Shown here piece after piece: positions 58,301 through 64,000 of a stretch of DNA of 64,000 nt; the first letter of the stretch is position 1, and every line of letters starts with the position of its first letter. The position numbers and the translations under genes are program-made. The DNA lies in IMG/VR virus record IMGVR_UViG_3300042691_042003, positions 62,001 through 126,000 of that record; one strand, written 5' to 3'. Source of the stretch: a virus. The notes beneath the pieces are model-generated. The model did no database searches, was not told the origin of the DNA, and saw only the letters and a program-made list of their open reading frames with translations.

Positions 58301-60443
58301 TCTAGCTTTAAGTATTGCAGGATTAGCATTATTTGCAATCACTCCTGGATTAGCAGTATTTGCTATGTCGGGATTTGGAATTATGAGTGCTCTTTCATTA
58401 ACTCTTGTTCTTTTAGGTATGTCAGTAGGATTTGGTTTTGCAGGTATAATGTGGAAATCTATCATGAAAGGTGCTCTAGCTTTAACTATTGCAGGAATAT
58501 CTTTATTGCTAATAACACCAGGATTAGCAGTATTTGCTATTTCAGGTTTTGATCCTATGAGTGCTCTTTCATTAACTCTGGTTTTAATTGGTATGTCAAT
58601 AGGTTTTGGATTTGCTGGAATGATGTGGAAATCTATTATGAAAGGTTCTATCGCCTTAATTATTGCAGGAATATCTTTATTGCTAATAACACCAGGATTA
58701 GCAGTATTTGCTATGTCAGGATTTGGAATTATGAATGCTTTATCCCTTACCGTTGCTTTAATAGGTATATCAATCGGTTTTGGATTAGCTGGAATGATGT
58801 GGACTTCTATCATTAAAGGAGCTATTGCTTTAACTATAGCAGGATTATCTCTATGGCTAATAACACCTCCTTTAGTACTTTTTGCTAAATCTGGATTTAC
58901 TATAATGGATGGATTAACTCTAGCAGGAACTTTAGGATTAATAGCGGTAGTTTTTGGATTAACTGGAGTTTTCTTTGCCCCTGTTGCTTTAGGAGCAGTT
59001 GCTTTAGGACTTTCTGCAATTGCTATATGGCTAATGACTTATGCTTTAAAAGAATTCCAATCTCTTAATTGGACCGAAAAAGATAGCGATAAATTAACTT
59101 ATACTATAAAATCCGTATTAGGTGCTCTTTCTGGTACGAGTGATAAAAAAGGTATAATGGATAATATAACAGGAGCTGTAGGACAAGGCTTACAAGCTAT
59201 TATGGCTCTTCTTTCTGCAGGACCTCTTCTAGTAGGATCTGCTGCAATTTGGTTAATGTCTGTAGCATTAGAAAAATTCCAATCAATTAATTGGGGATCT
59301 TCTGATAATGAACATTTAGCTTTAACTATATCTGCAGTACTAGGAGCTCTTTCTGGAAGTGCTCCAAACATACCAAAAGCTAATGTAGCAACAAGGATGT
59401 TAGATACGATAATAGCCTTTATGGGAGCAGGAGCTTTAGTTGTAGGATCCGCTGCAATTTGGCTAATGTCTGAAGCTTTAATTAAATTTAAAACTGTCGG
59501 TTGGGATAAAACACAAAATTCAGTATTAGGAGATACTATTAGTTTACTTTTAGGTACTCTTTCTGGTAGTTCTCCTAGTGGAGCAGGAGCTGCTTCAGGG
59601 AAACGTGATATATTGGATATAATTATTTCATTAATGTCAGCTGGAGTTTTAGTATTCGCTGCTGCATCTATATGGTTACTTTCTGAAGCTTTACTTAAGT
59701 TTAAATCAGTTAAATGGACTGCTAACGATACTAAACAACTATCATTCACTATGAATGAAATCCTTTCGGTAATGACAGGAGCAGAAAAAGATGGTGGACT
59801 TTTCGGTGCAATTACAGGTGCAGCAAAAAGTCTTATAGGTTCTGTAGGTAGTGCAGGTAATGCTACATCTTTAGGACTTGCTTCTTTATCGATAATTAAA
59901 TTATCTGATGCTTTACTTAAATGGAAGAATTTAGGATGGGATAAAAATCAAACTAGTAATTTAAGAAATGCAATAGATCAAATTCTGCTTGCATTTAAAT
60001 CCAGCACTCCAGATGGATTGGAATCAGTTGCAGATAATTTTGACAAAATTCAAAATTCTATGAAGCTTCTTAAAGGTCATATAAATGATATGGATCTTAA
60101 GAAACTTACACTTACTGATTCAATGATGAGATCCATTGCTATGCTTTCTAAATCTCCTGAAGCTATAGGACAAAAAATAGCAGAATCTATCGATAAAGCT
60201 TTTGAAGATCTCGCTAAAGCTATCGCTGAATCTATTGGAGAAATTAAATCCGAAGGAGGAGGAGCCGCAGGAGCTGTAGAAACTACAGCTGCACCAGCCA
60301 AAGGATCTCCTGCTCCAGGTGCACCAGCTAAAGGATCTCCTGCTCCTCCTCAAGGTAAAATGCCTACCGCTTCAGAAATAGGCAATGCAGTTTCTAATGC
60401 TCTATTAGCATCAACATTAAAAGTAAGAGTAGTTACTCCTTAA
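55323..60443 (+). CDS. Tape measure protein (gp29 functional analogue)
   Basis: 1706 aa, nearly three times T4 gp29 (590), which implies a long tail. The N-terminus is a coiled coil (MLSILKKMDKMVQASAESYN). From about 130 it is dominated by alternating hydrophobic helices. Residues 783-1188 are seven exact-length 58-residue repeats plus a diverged eighth. Later 85-residue type repeats carry LSAGPLLVGSAAIWLM, GAGALVVGSAAIWLM and SAGVLVFAAASIWLL. A Pro/Ala/Gly-rich hinge (KGSPAPGAPAKGSPAPP) precedes the C-terminus. It sets tail length and is likely ejected into the host membrane. Confidence 0.88.
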   Translation: MAVRQEDVNSAMLSILKKMDKMVQASAESYNNQNTILTSIEKTFKVEVSVELKKQTKLLTSINSSFLKEEKRSEASVFDFFKRKSSEDRWKDSVLRNLEHHTRLLILIKNKESGGKGSTNFNIQTNLDKVLLALPEALLKLLKVVGTAFLLGPILEEGALVLTKVLKTLLNFSKDVKISTALKSVVFIAVLEASKLRDLLKLFKEVGGIFSIFTLGDIDGGAKRISRAITHLLSIGLPTKENPKGLNVVDAVFSSFAINLLANAPLKNLIDALADPIDFWSLIGVEKGTKATKAMVDSIRGLLKISEGIRWQDVLWSVLAIKYLAESPIGDLINALKPGFFATMFSASGGGAKIQRRAEGFAGAIRSLLLVSEGIEPETIISSIVSIGILAYSVDVLISAMKSAAIWNPLLIIGVKITRKIINTLVGGMSEVLKDGENLVYAGIYLVLLSFSLGTIMTMTVVAALLAPLVMIGGLVIRFTINQLLSIKRSVDKENLDQAVITKFETLGLIVSAVIGAIALLIALDNKAPLTDVLIKIGFFLVISNVLTFTTLFLSKKLSTAKQGDFDKFALMATGITNMMNAISIVILSKALENPAESFKRVIMFVVLFAAISFSTMYTVSLLTKTKKGNFDSLALLSTGITNILNAIAVVILSKALENPPDSFAKVFMFILIFGALVLTTSLAVKQIQNVKFHSIIAFGVLVISMVATVALVILFMNAYGTGSIQNIIMFSLLLGAIAYAASFFSKKLGTKNAFNQILKASLAIVIFSTAITLVALMINNFVSMVDPLSVLSLLVTISAISYIAMHIGKKEKDIMKGAKAFGAISLSLTLFIAPLYLFAKSGFGLMEALSLGLILLGVTGVFFLAGKKEKDIKSGALALGLAGLALIPISFSLSIFAKSGFSIENSIALSLSLIGMAYGFALAGKKWKDVLKGALALSIAGLALFAITPSLMNFAKSGFSIENSIALSISLIGMAFGFALAGKMWVNVLKGALALSIAGLALFAITPGLAVFAMSGFGIMSALSLTLVLLGMSVGFGFAGIMWKSIMKGALALTIAGISLLLITPGLAVFAISGFDPMSALSLTLVLIGMSIGFGFAGMMWKSIMKGSIALIIAGISLLLITPGLAVFAMSGFGIMNALSLTVALIGISIGFGLAGMMWTSIIKGAIALTIAGLSLWLITPPLVLFAKSGFTIMDGLTLAGTLGLIAVVFGLTGVFFAPVALGAVALGLSAIAIWLMTYALKEFQSLNWTEKDSDKLTYTIKSVLGALSGTSDKKGIMDNITGAVGQGLQAIMALLSAGPLLVGSAAIWLMSVALEKFQSINWGSSDNEHLALTISAVLGALSGSAPNIPKANVATRMLDTIIAFMGAGALVVGSAAIWLMSEALIKFKTVGWDKTQNSVLGDTISLLLGTLSGSSPSGAGAASGKRDILDIIISLMSAGVLVFAAASIWLLSEALLKFKSVKWTANDTKQLSFTMNEILSVMTGAEKDGGLFGAITGAAKSLIGSVGSAGNATSLGLASLSIIKLSDALLKWKNLGWDKNQTSNLRNAIDQILLAFKSSTPDGLESVADNFDKIQNSMKLLKGHINDMDLKKLTLTDSMMRSIAMLSKSPEAIGQKIAESIDKAFEDLAKAIAESIGEIKSEGGGAAGAVETTAAPAKGSPAPGAPAKGSPAPPQGKMPTASEIGNAVSNALLASTLKVRVVTP
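57669..58886 (+). repeat. Seven tandem 174-base repeats in tape measure gene
   Basis: Units begin at 57669, 57843, 58017, 58191, 58365, 58539 and 58713, always exactly 174 bases apart, and an eighth diverged unit begins at 58887. Each encodes 58 residues of the form (K/M)SGF...ALSL...GxxxGFxxAGxxW...KGALAL...LA(V/L)FA. Units at 58017 and 58191 are nearly identical in DNA, pointing to recent duplication. Confidence 0.92.
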
Positions 60444-60462
60444 AAACTAAAATAAAAAATTT

Positions 60463-61218
60463 ATGGCTAGAAAATCCAAATCTCTTTCTCAAGAAGAACA
60501 ACAAGAAATTTTTGATTCTATTATGAATCAACCTAATCAATCTCTTAAAAATGCAAAAATCGATTTAAAATTTAAAAATCCTAATCAAAAACTTTTTGCT
60601 GAGTATATAGAAGAAAAGGAGGTTATAATTTGTTCTGGACCTGCAGGAACCGGTAAAACTTATATTGCTTGTGCTCAAGCACTTAAGCTTCTTAAAAATG
60701 ATGAACGTTTTAAAAAGATTTATATTGTAAAATCAGTTACAACTCTTAAGGATGAAGAAATTGGTTATTTAAAAGGCTCTATGGAAGAAAAGATGGAGCC
60801 TTTTGTGTATTCTTTTATTCATAATTTTGAAAAGATCGTAGGTAAATCGGTTATTAATTCTATGAAAGAAAATGGCACAATACAAATTATGCCGATTGCT
60901 TATTTAAGAGGGATAAATTTTGATGATTGTATAGTTCTTATTGACGAATGTCAAAACATTACACCTGATAATATGCATACAATTATGACTCGTTTAGGAT
61001 CTAATTGTAAGATGATTTTTATGGGAGATGCTGCTCAGATAGATCTCAGAAATAAAAGAAATTCTTCTCTTCAGCTAATTATGGATCGTTTTTCTAGATT
61101 AACAGAATTTGGATGTATGAATTTTTCTAATCATGATATTGTTAGAAATCCTCTAATCAAGAAAATAGAAGAAATATTTAATAACATTTCTGAAACTAGT
61201 AAAAAGCCACAATCATAA
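60463..61218 (+). CDS. phoH: PhoH-family ATPase
   Basis: 251 aa. Walker A GPAGTGKT (59-66), PhoH-specific segments IYIVKSVTTLKDEEIGYLKG and MEEKMEPFVYSF, IMPIAYLRGINFDDCIVLID (Walker B) and MIFMGDAAQIDL. Phage PhoH proteins are common in marine myoviruses; they are RNA helicase/ATPase-like, but their role in infection is unsettled. No PIN or KH domain is attached. Confidence 0.93.
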   Translation: MARKSKSLSQEEQQEIFDSIMNQPNQSLKNAKIDLKFKNPNQKLFAEYIEEKEVIICSGPAGTGKTYIACAQALKLLKNDERFKKIYIVKSVTTLKDEEIGYLKGSMEEKMEPFVYSFIHNFEKIVGKSVINSMKENGTIQIMPIAYLRGINFDDCIVLIDECQNITPDNMHTIMTRLGSNCKMIFMGDAAQIDLRNKRNSSLQLIMDRFSRLTEFGCMNFSNHDIVRNPLIKKIEEIFNNISETSKKPQS

Positions 61219-61230
61219 AATTAAAAAAGC

Positions 61231-61740
61231 ATGAAAACATTTTTTACGAGTGATACTCTATTTGGGAGAAATTATATAGCTCTTGAAAGAGGATTTGAAT
61301 CTGAAGAAGAAATGGCTGATGCTTATATCACAAATTGGAATGAAAAAATTTCTAAAGAAGATATTGTCTATCATCTAGGAAATTTTTCTTGGGATCCGAT
61401 TTCTTGTGAAAGTACTATGTCCGTTTTAAATGGTAAAATCCATTTTATTATGGGACCTTACGATACACATCTTCCTCAAATGTCTATGATTAAATTAAAT
61501 AGACATGTAATTGTTCAAAATCAAATTTCTTACATACATAATAAAAAAGCAATTATTTCTCATTGGCCTCTTTTAGATTGGCCAGGTAAAGAAGAAGGAA
61601 TAATACATGTACATGGAGGTAATTTTGAAACCGAAGCAAAACTAAATTCTTTCCGATTTAATGCTAACATTAGCTCTTGGAATAGTGGACCTATTGAACT
61701 AGATTTTCTTTTAGATATCGTTAAATCATACAATTCATGA
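61231..61740 (+). CDS. Degenerate calcineurin-like phosphoesterase
   Basis: 169 aa with the frame of small phage metallophosphoesterases (FFTSDTHFGH..., EEM...NWN..., D.VYHLGDF..., L.G..., GNHD, SHWP, HGH). Metal ligands are replaced: H to L10 in FFTSDTLFGRN, D to N51 in YHLGNFSWD, and GNHD to GPYD (75-78). The last His motif reads HVHGG. Overall fold residues are conserved, so it is probably catalytically dead but structurally intact. It overlaps the next gene by 4 bases. Confidence 0.75.
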   Translation: MKTFFTSDTLFGRNYIALERGFESEEEMADAYITNWNEKISKEDIVYHLGNFSWDPISCESTMSVLNGKIHFIMGPYDTHLPQMSMIKLNRHVIVQNQISYIHNKKAIISHWPLLDWPGKEEGIIHVHGGNFETEAKLNSFRFNANISSWNSGPIELDFLLDIVKSYNS

Positions 61741-62123
61741 AAAAAGATTTAATTCTTTTCCGAGGCTTACCTGGATCAGGTAAGTCTACTTTGGCATCTC
61801 TTCTTTGTGATGTTCATTATTCAGCTGATATGTTCTTCGAAAAAGACGGAGAATATAAATTTGATATTTCTCTTATTAAAGAAGCTCATGAATTTTGTAA
61901 AGAGAAAGTAGAAGAAGCTATGGCTGAAGGAGTAGGAACTATTGGTGTTGCTAATACATTTACTATGGATTGGGAAATGGATCCTTATTTCTTTCTAGCA
62001 GAATATTTCGGATATCAAATTCATACCGTAATAGTAGAAAATCGACACGGTTCCAAGAATATACATAATTGTCCTGAAGAAAAAATAAAGATGATGAAAG
62101 ACAGATTTAGCATTAATTTATAA
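61737..62123 (+). CDS. P-loop kinase (AAA_33 / polynucleotide-kinase-like)
   Basis: 128 aa. Walker A RGLPGSGKSTLASLLC (9-24), followed by HYSADMFFEKDGEYKFDISL, a substrate loop with the D-x-(F/Y) type found in T4 Pnk-like and related small phage kinases. TIGVANTFTMDWEMDPYFFL is the expected N-T-(N/F) element. Substrate unknown: RNA/DNA 5' ends or a small molecule. Followed by an early-type promoter. Confidence 0.82.
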   Translation: MKKDLILFRGLPGSGKSTLASLLCDVHYSADMFFEKDGEYKFDISLIKEAHEFCKEKVEEAMAEGVGTIGVANTFTMDWEMDPYFFLAEYFGYQIHTVIVENRHGSKNIHNCPEEKIKMMKDRFSINL

Positions 62124-62127
62124 AAAT

Positions 62128-62181
62128 GTTAATAACTTTTTCAAAACTATTTTTATTTTTGGAATATATTTATTATATTTG
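62128..62181 (+). promoter_or_regulatory. Early-type promoter before sigma gene
   Basis: GTTAATAA at 62128-62135 and TATATTTG at 62174-62181, spaced 46 bases start to start. The sigma gene starts 18 bases after the box. Confidence 0.75.
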
Positions 62182-62198
62182 TATATCTTAAAATTCAT

Positions 62199-62807
62199 AT
62201 GGCAAAAAAACAAAAAACAGATTCTCTCAAAGATCTCGGCTATCAGTTTAAGCAAACTCGATCCGAAAAAGTATTTACCGAGCTTTATAATCGAATCAGA
62301 CCAGGACTTTATAATTACATTTTCCAAATCGTTAAGAATAATGACGATACCGAAAATCTAATTTCTCACGTAATGTCTACTGTCTATAACAAGATCGATA
62401 CATACGACCCTAAATGGCATATTTCAACTTGGATTTATCGAATTGCTTATACATGCGCTTGCATGGAATTACGCTTCCGTAAAGCAAGAAAAATCACTCA
62501 TATGTCTCAATTAGAACAATCAGAAAACAAAAATCTGATCTCTAAAATCGAATTCGAATCTCTTGAAACTTATAAAGATGATCTAATTCTTAACGAAGAA
62601 ATTCAAGAGAAAGAAAACGATACGAATCGTCTACATTCTATTATCAAAAATCTACCTGAAGAATATCGAATCGTAATTGAAGAAAAATTCTTTAACGATA
62701 TGAAATATGATGAAATTGCACAAAAGCTAAACATACCTCTTCATACTGTTAAAAACCGAATCTCTCGAGGAAAAAGAATTATTAAAGAGAAGTACGGGAA
62801 TATATAA
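62199..62807 (+). CDS. ECF-type sigma factor
   Basis: 202 aa. Region 2 lies at about 24-95 (FTELYNRIRPGLYNYIFQIV; STWIYRIAYTCACMELRFRK) and region 4 at about 150-200 (LPEEYRIVIEEKFFNDMKYD; EIAQKLNIPLHTVKNRISRG), the complete layout of extracytoplasmic-function sigma factors. The N-terminal 20 residues are basic. It would redirect host RNA polymerase. It is expressed from an early-type (host-recognisable) promoter, so it may switch on the next class of phage promoters, for example TCTTACATAT. It is distinct from the gp55-like protein. Confidence 0.92.
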   Translation: MAKKQKTDSLKDLGYQFKQTRSEKVFTELYNRIRPGLYNYIFQIVKNNDDTENLISHVMSTVYNKIDTYDPKWHISTWIYRIAYTCACMELRFRKARKITHMSQLEQSENKNLISKIEFESLETYKDDLILNEEIQEKENDTNRLHSIIKNLPEEYRIVIEEKFFNDMKYDEIAQKLNIPLHTVKNRISRGKRIIKEKYGNI

Positions 62808-62820
62808 ATAAAAAGGATTC

Positions 62821-63117
62821 ATGAAAAATACAAAACTTCCTTCTTTCAAAGAATTTAATAAGACTTTTGAAGATGTAAAAGTTGAAGAAGCTATGGGTGT
62901 TGCTTCTAAAAAGCTACAAAAGGCAACTGAAGAATTCCATAGTGCTCAATTAGAACTTCAAAAGCTACAAAAACAATTTGTAGGTCTTGCTAAAGATGAT
63001 TCAAAAAGAGAAAGCATGAAACAAAGCATCCTTAATCAGCATAAAATAGTAAAACAAAAGGAAGCAATATTTGCTAAAGCTCTCGGTGATGAAGATATTG
63101 AAGACCTTGAAATCTAA
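62821..63117 (+). CDS. Tagged coiled-coil protein, 98 aa
   Basis: Begins MKNTKLPSFKEFNKTFEDVK; the tag is less regular than others and a cut could follow VEE before A (about residue 24). The rest is a heptad-rich helix (QKATEEFHSAQLELQKLQKQ) with an acidic end (GDEDIEDLEI). Probably packaged or a scaffold-like helper. Confidence 0.6.
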   Translation: MKNTKLPSFKEFNKTFEDVKVEEAMGVASKKLQKATEEFHSAQLELQKLQKQFVGLAKDDSKRESMKQSILNQHKIVKQKEAIFAKALGDEDIEDLEI

Positions 63118-63121
63118 ATTA

Positions 63122-63604
63122 ATGTGGTTTAATTTTTGGAAATGGCCTAAAGAACTAATTGACGATTATCGTCAATGGTCTGTAGTTAAAGAAGCTTTAC
63201 AAGAAGAAGATACAAAGCAGAAATTCGCAAATTTTAAATATGAAATGCGAATTGATAAAATAGGAAGAATATACACGGTTATTAATGTACCCGATGAACT
63301 TCTTCCTTTCGAATTTCGTAATCAAGTTTGGCCTTGGGTTTTAGATCAATTAAGAGAAATAGATGAACTTCTTCTTTCTTGTAGATTAAATGATTTAGTT
63401 TATCCTGAAGTACAAAAACTTGAAGAATATCCTGCATATTTAGTAGTTCTCACTCCTTCTACCGAATCTTTGGAGTGGGCCAAATTTTTTGGTTGGATTT
63501 TTAATTGTGTATTTACTTCTTCGTTTCTTTTCCTTACAAATAAGATAATTACAAAAACAACAGAAAAGTCTGCTATAGATTTTATTATATCTCTTTTTAA
63601 TTGA
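63122..63604 (+). CDS. Hypothetical protein with C-terminal membrane segment, 160 aa
   Basis: ATG at 63122 gives MWFNFWKWPKELIDDYRQW; an in-frame upstream start would overlap the previous gene by 47 bases and is less likely. The middle (IDKIGRIYTVINVPDELLPF) looks globular, and residues about 120-140 (FFGWIFNCVFTSSFLFL) are hydrophobic. Not recognised. Confidence 0.6.
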   Translation: MWFNFWKWPKELIDDYRQWSVVKEALQEEDTKQKFANFKYEMRIDKIGRIYTVINVPDELLPFEFRNQVWPWVLDQLREIDELLLSCRLNDLVYPEVQKLEEYPAYLVVLTPSTESLEWAKFFGWIFNCVFTSSFLFLTNKIITKTTEKSAIDFIISLFN

Positions 63605-64000
63605 AAACGACAGTTGGAGACCACGGCAAAGGACGTTACTACGTGGTTGATGAAGACAGGAACATTAAGCTCCCTTCCGTAACGACAATACTTACCGAAA
63701 CTTCGGATAAATCAGCATTGGATGCTTGGGTAAAGCGTATAGGACAAGCTGAAGCCGATAAAATATCCACATTTTCTGCAAATCGAGGAACGTTCATGCA
63801 TTCACTTCATGAACATTACCTTTCTGCTAGATTTATTGAAAATCTAGAAAATCCCTTACAAATTTGTTTTAAAAGAGCTATTGAAGAATGCTCTTCTCTT
63901 ACTAAAGAAGAAATGGAAGTAGGGAAAAATCTTTTTCTTAATTTCCATAATAGCTCAGATTTTTATGAAAATGTAAAAGAAATTGCATTTCAAGAAGAAC
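63601..64000 (+). CDS. PD-(D/E)XK exonuclease (RecB-like), 5' part
   Basis: TTG start at 63601 overlaps the previous stop (TTGA). The window ends after 133 codons. GRYYVVDEDRNIKLPSVTTI, then LTETSDKSALDAWVKRIGQA and NRGTFMHSLHEHYL, follow the start of a RecB-type nuclease family common in T4-like marine phages, with Y(x)PSVTTIL, LxxWxxRxGxxxA and RGTxxHxxxExYL. The catalytic D...ExK part lies beyond the right edge. Confidence 0.8.
   Translation, partial: MKTTVGDHGKGRYYVVDEDRNIKLPSVTTILTETSDKSALDAWVKRIGQAEADKISTFSANRGTFMHSLHEHYLSARFIENLENPLQICFKRAIEECSSLTKEEMEVGKNLFLNFHNSSDFYENVKEIAFQEE

Noticed and set aside
58076-58813. Long minus-strand open frame (245 codons) inside the tape measure gene
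   Set aside because: It is the antisense of the 174-base repeats; the repeat phase keeps the frame open. Its own repetitive Pro/Ile/Asn composition has no protein character.
57669-58886. Regular 174-base repeats as a CRISPR-like or replication-origin array
   Set aside because: The units are in-frame coding repeats without unique spacers, and the protein repeat explains them.
59099-59749. Minus-strand frame of 216 codons
   Set aside because: Also antisense to repeated tape measure segments (GSAAIWLM-type units), so openness is explained by repetition.
1-64000. tRNA genes, integrase, insertion sequences, homing endonucleases
   Set aside because: None seen on either strand. The split polymerase has no homing endonuclease beside it in this window.

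Overview
The window is a 64 kb piece of a strictly lytic-looking, T4-like contractile-tailed phage genome. It is AT-rich and almost fully coding, with nearly every gene on the + strand. Portal, prohead protease, major capsid protein, both terminase subunits, sheath, tube, gp26-type baseplate protein, tape measure and gp4-type head completion protein are recognisable. So are the T4-type replication and recombination proteins: clamp, clamp loader, UvsX, gp41, gp46/47, topoisomerase II and RNase H. Several features point to a Bacteroidota host. Promoters carry TATATTTG, which fits the Bacteroidota -7 box TAnnTTTG. Most starts sit behind A-rich leaders rather than clear Shine-Dalgarno sequences. 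One small secreted protein has a signal peptide ending in SFSQ. No tRNA, CRISPR array, integrase or insertion sequence was seen, and no gene-free stretch exceeds 300 bases.

Layout. 1-10.5 kb: 3' part of nrdA, small unknown genes, sliding clamp, the C-terminal part of a split family-B DNA polymerase, uvsX, gp41, gp47, gp46. 10.5-25.8 kb: morphogenesis genes (gp15-like, gp55-like late sigma, gp4-like, portal, protease-scaffold fusion, capsid) mixed with proteins carrying an N-terminal head-targeting tag. 25.8-33.7 kb: a tagged RimK-like ligase, a two-gene minus-strand unit with a speD homologue, the clamp loader, and eight tagged proteins in tandem. 33.8-37.4 kb: RNase H, a Fpg/Nei glycosylase and small genes. 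37.4-47 kb: neck/terminase/sheath/tube block with a polysaccharide deacetylase between the terminase genes. 47-54 kb: amino-sugar aminotransferase, GMP reductase, topoisomerase II and a sugar acetyltransferase. 54-60.4 kb: baseplate/tail assembly and a 1706-residue tape measure. 60.4-64 kb: PhoH, a degenerate phosphoesterase, a P-loop kinase, an ECF sigma factor and a PD-(D/E)XK nuclease.

The most striking feature is a family of at least 15 otherwise unrelated proteins that begin with variants of MKNIPSFEEFLNE followed by S, A, G or N. This closely resembles the capsid-targeting sequence of T4 internal proteins (MKTYQEFIAE in IPIII, from memory), ending at an L/I-x-E site for the gp21 prohead protease, which is itself encoded here. 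The inferred system is a large set of proteins loaded into the prohead, trimmed, and injected with the DNA. One cargo is a RimK-like ATP-grasp ligase fused to a retropepsin-like domain.

Regulation appears to use three promoter types. TATATTTG with an upstream GTTAATAA box precedes early-type genes. TCTTACATAT(A/T)A precedes gp41, gp44 and topoisomerase. GATATATAA, like the T4 late TATAAATA, precedes structural and tagged genes. Two sigma-like proteins, one gp55-like and one ECF-type, could read the last two. All functional statements rest on motif recognition by eye; no database search was run.
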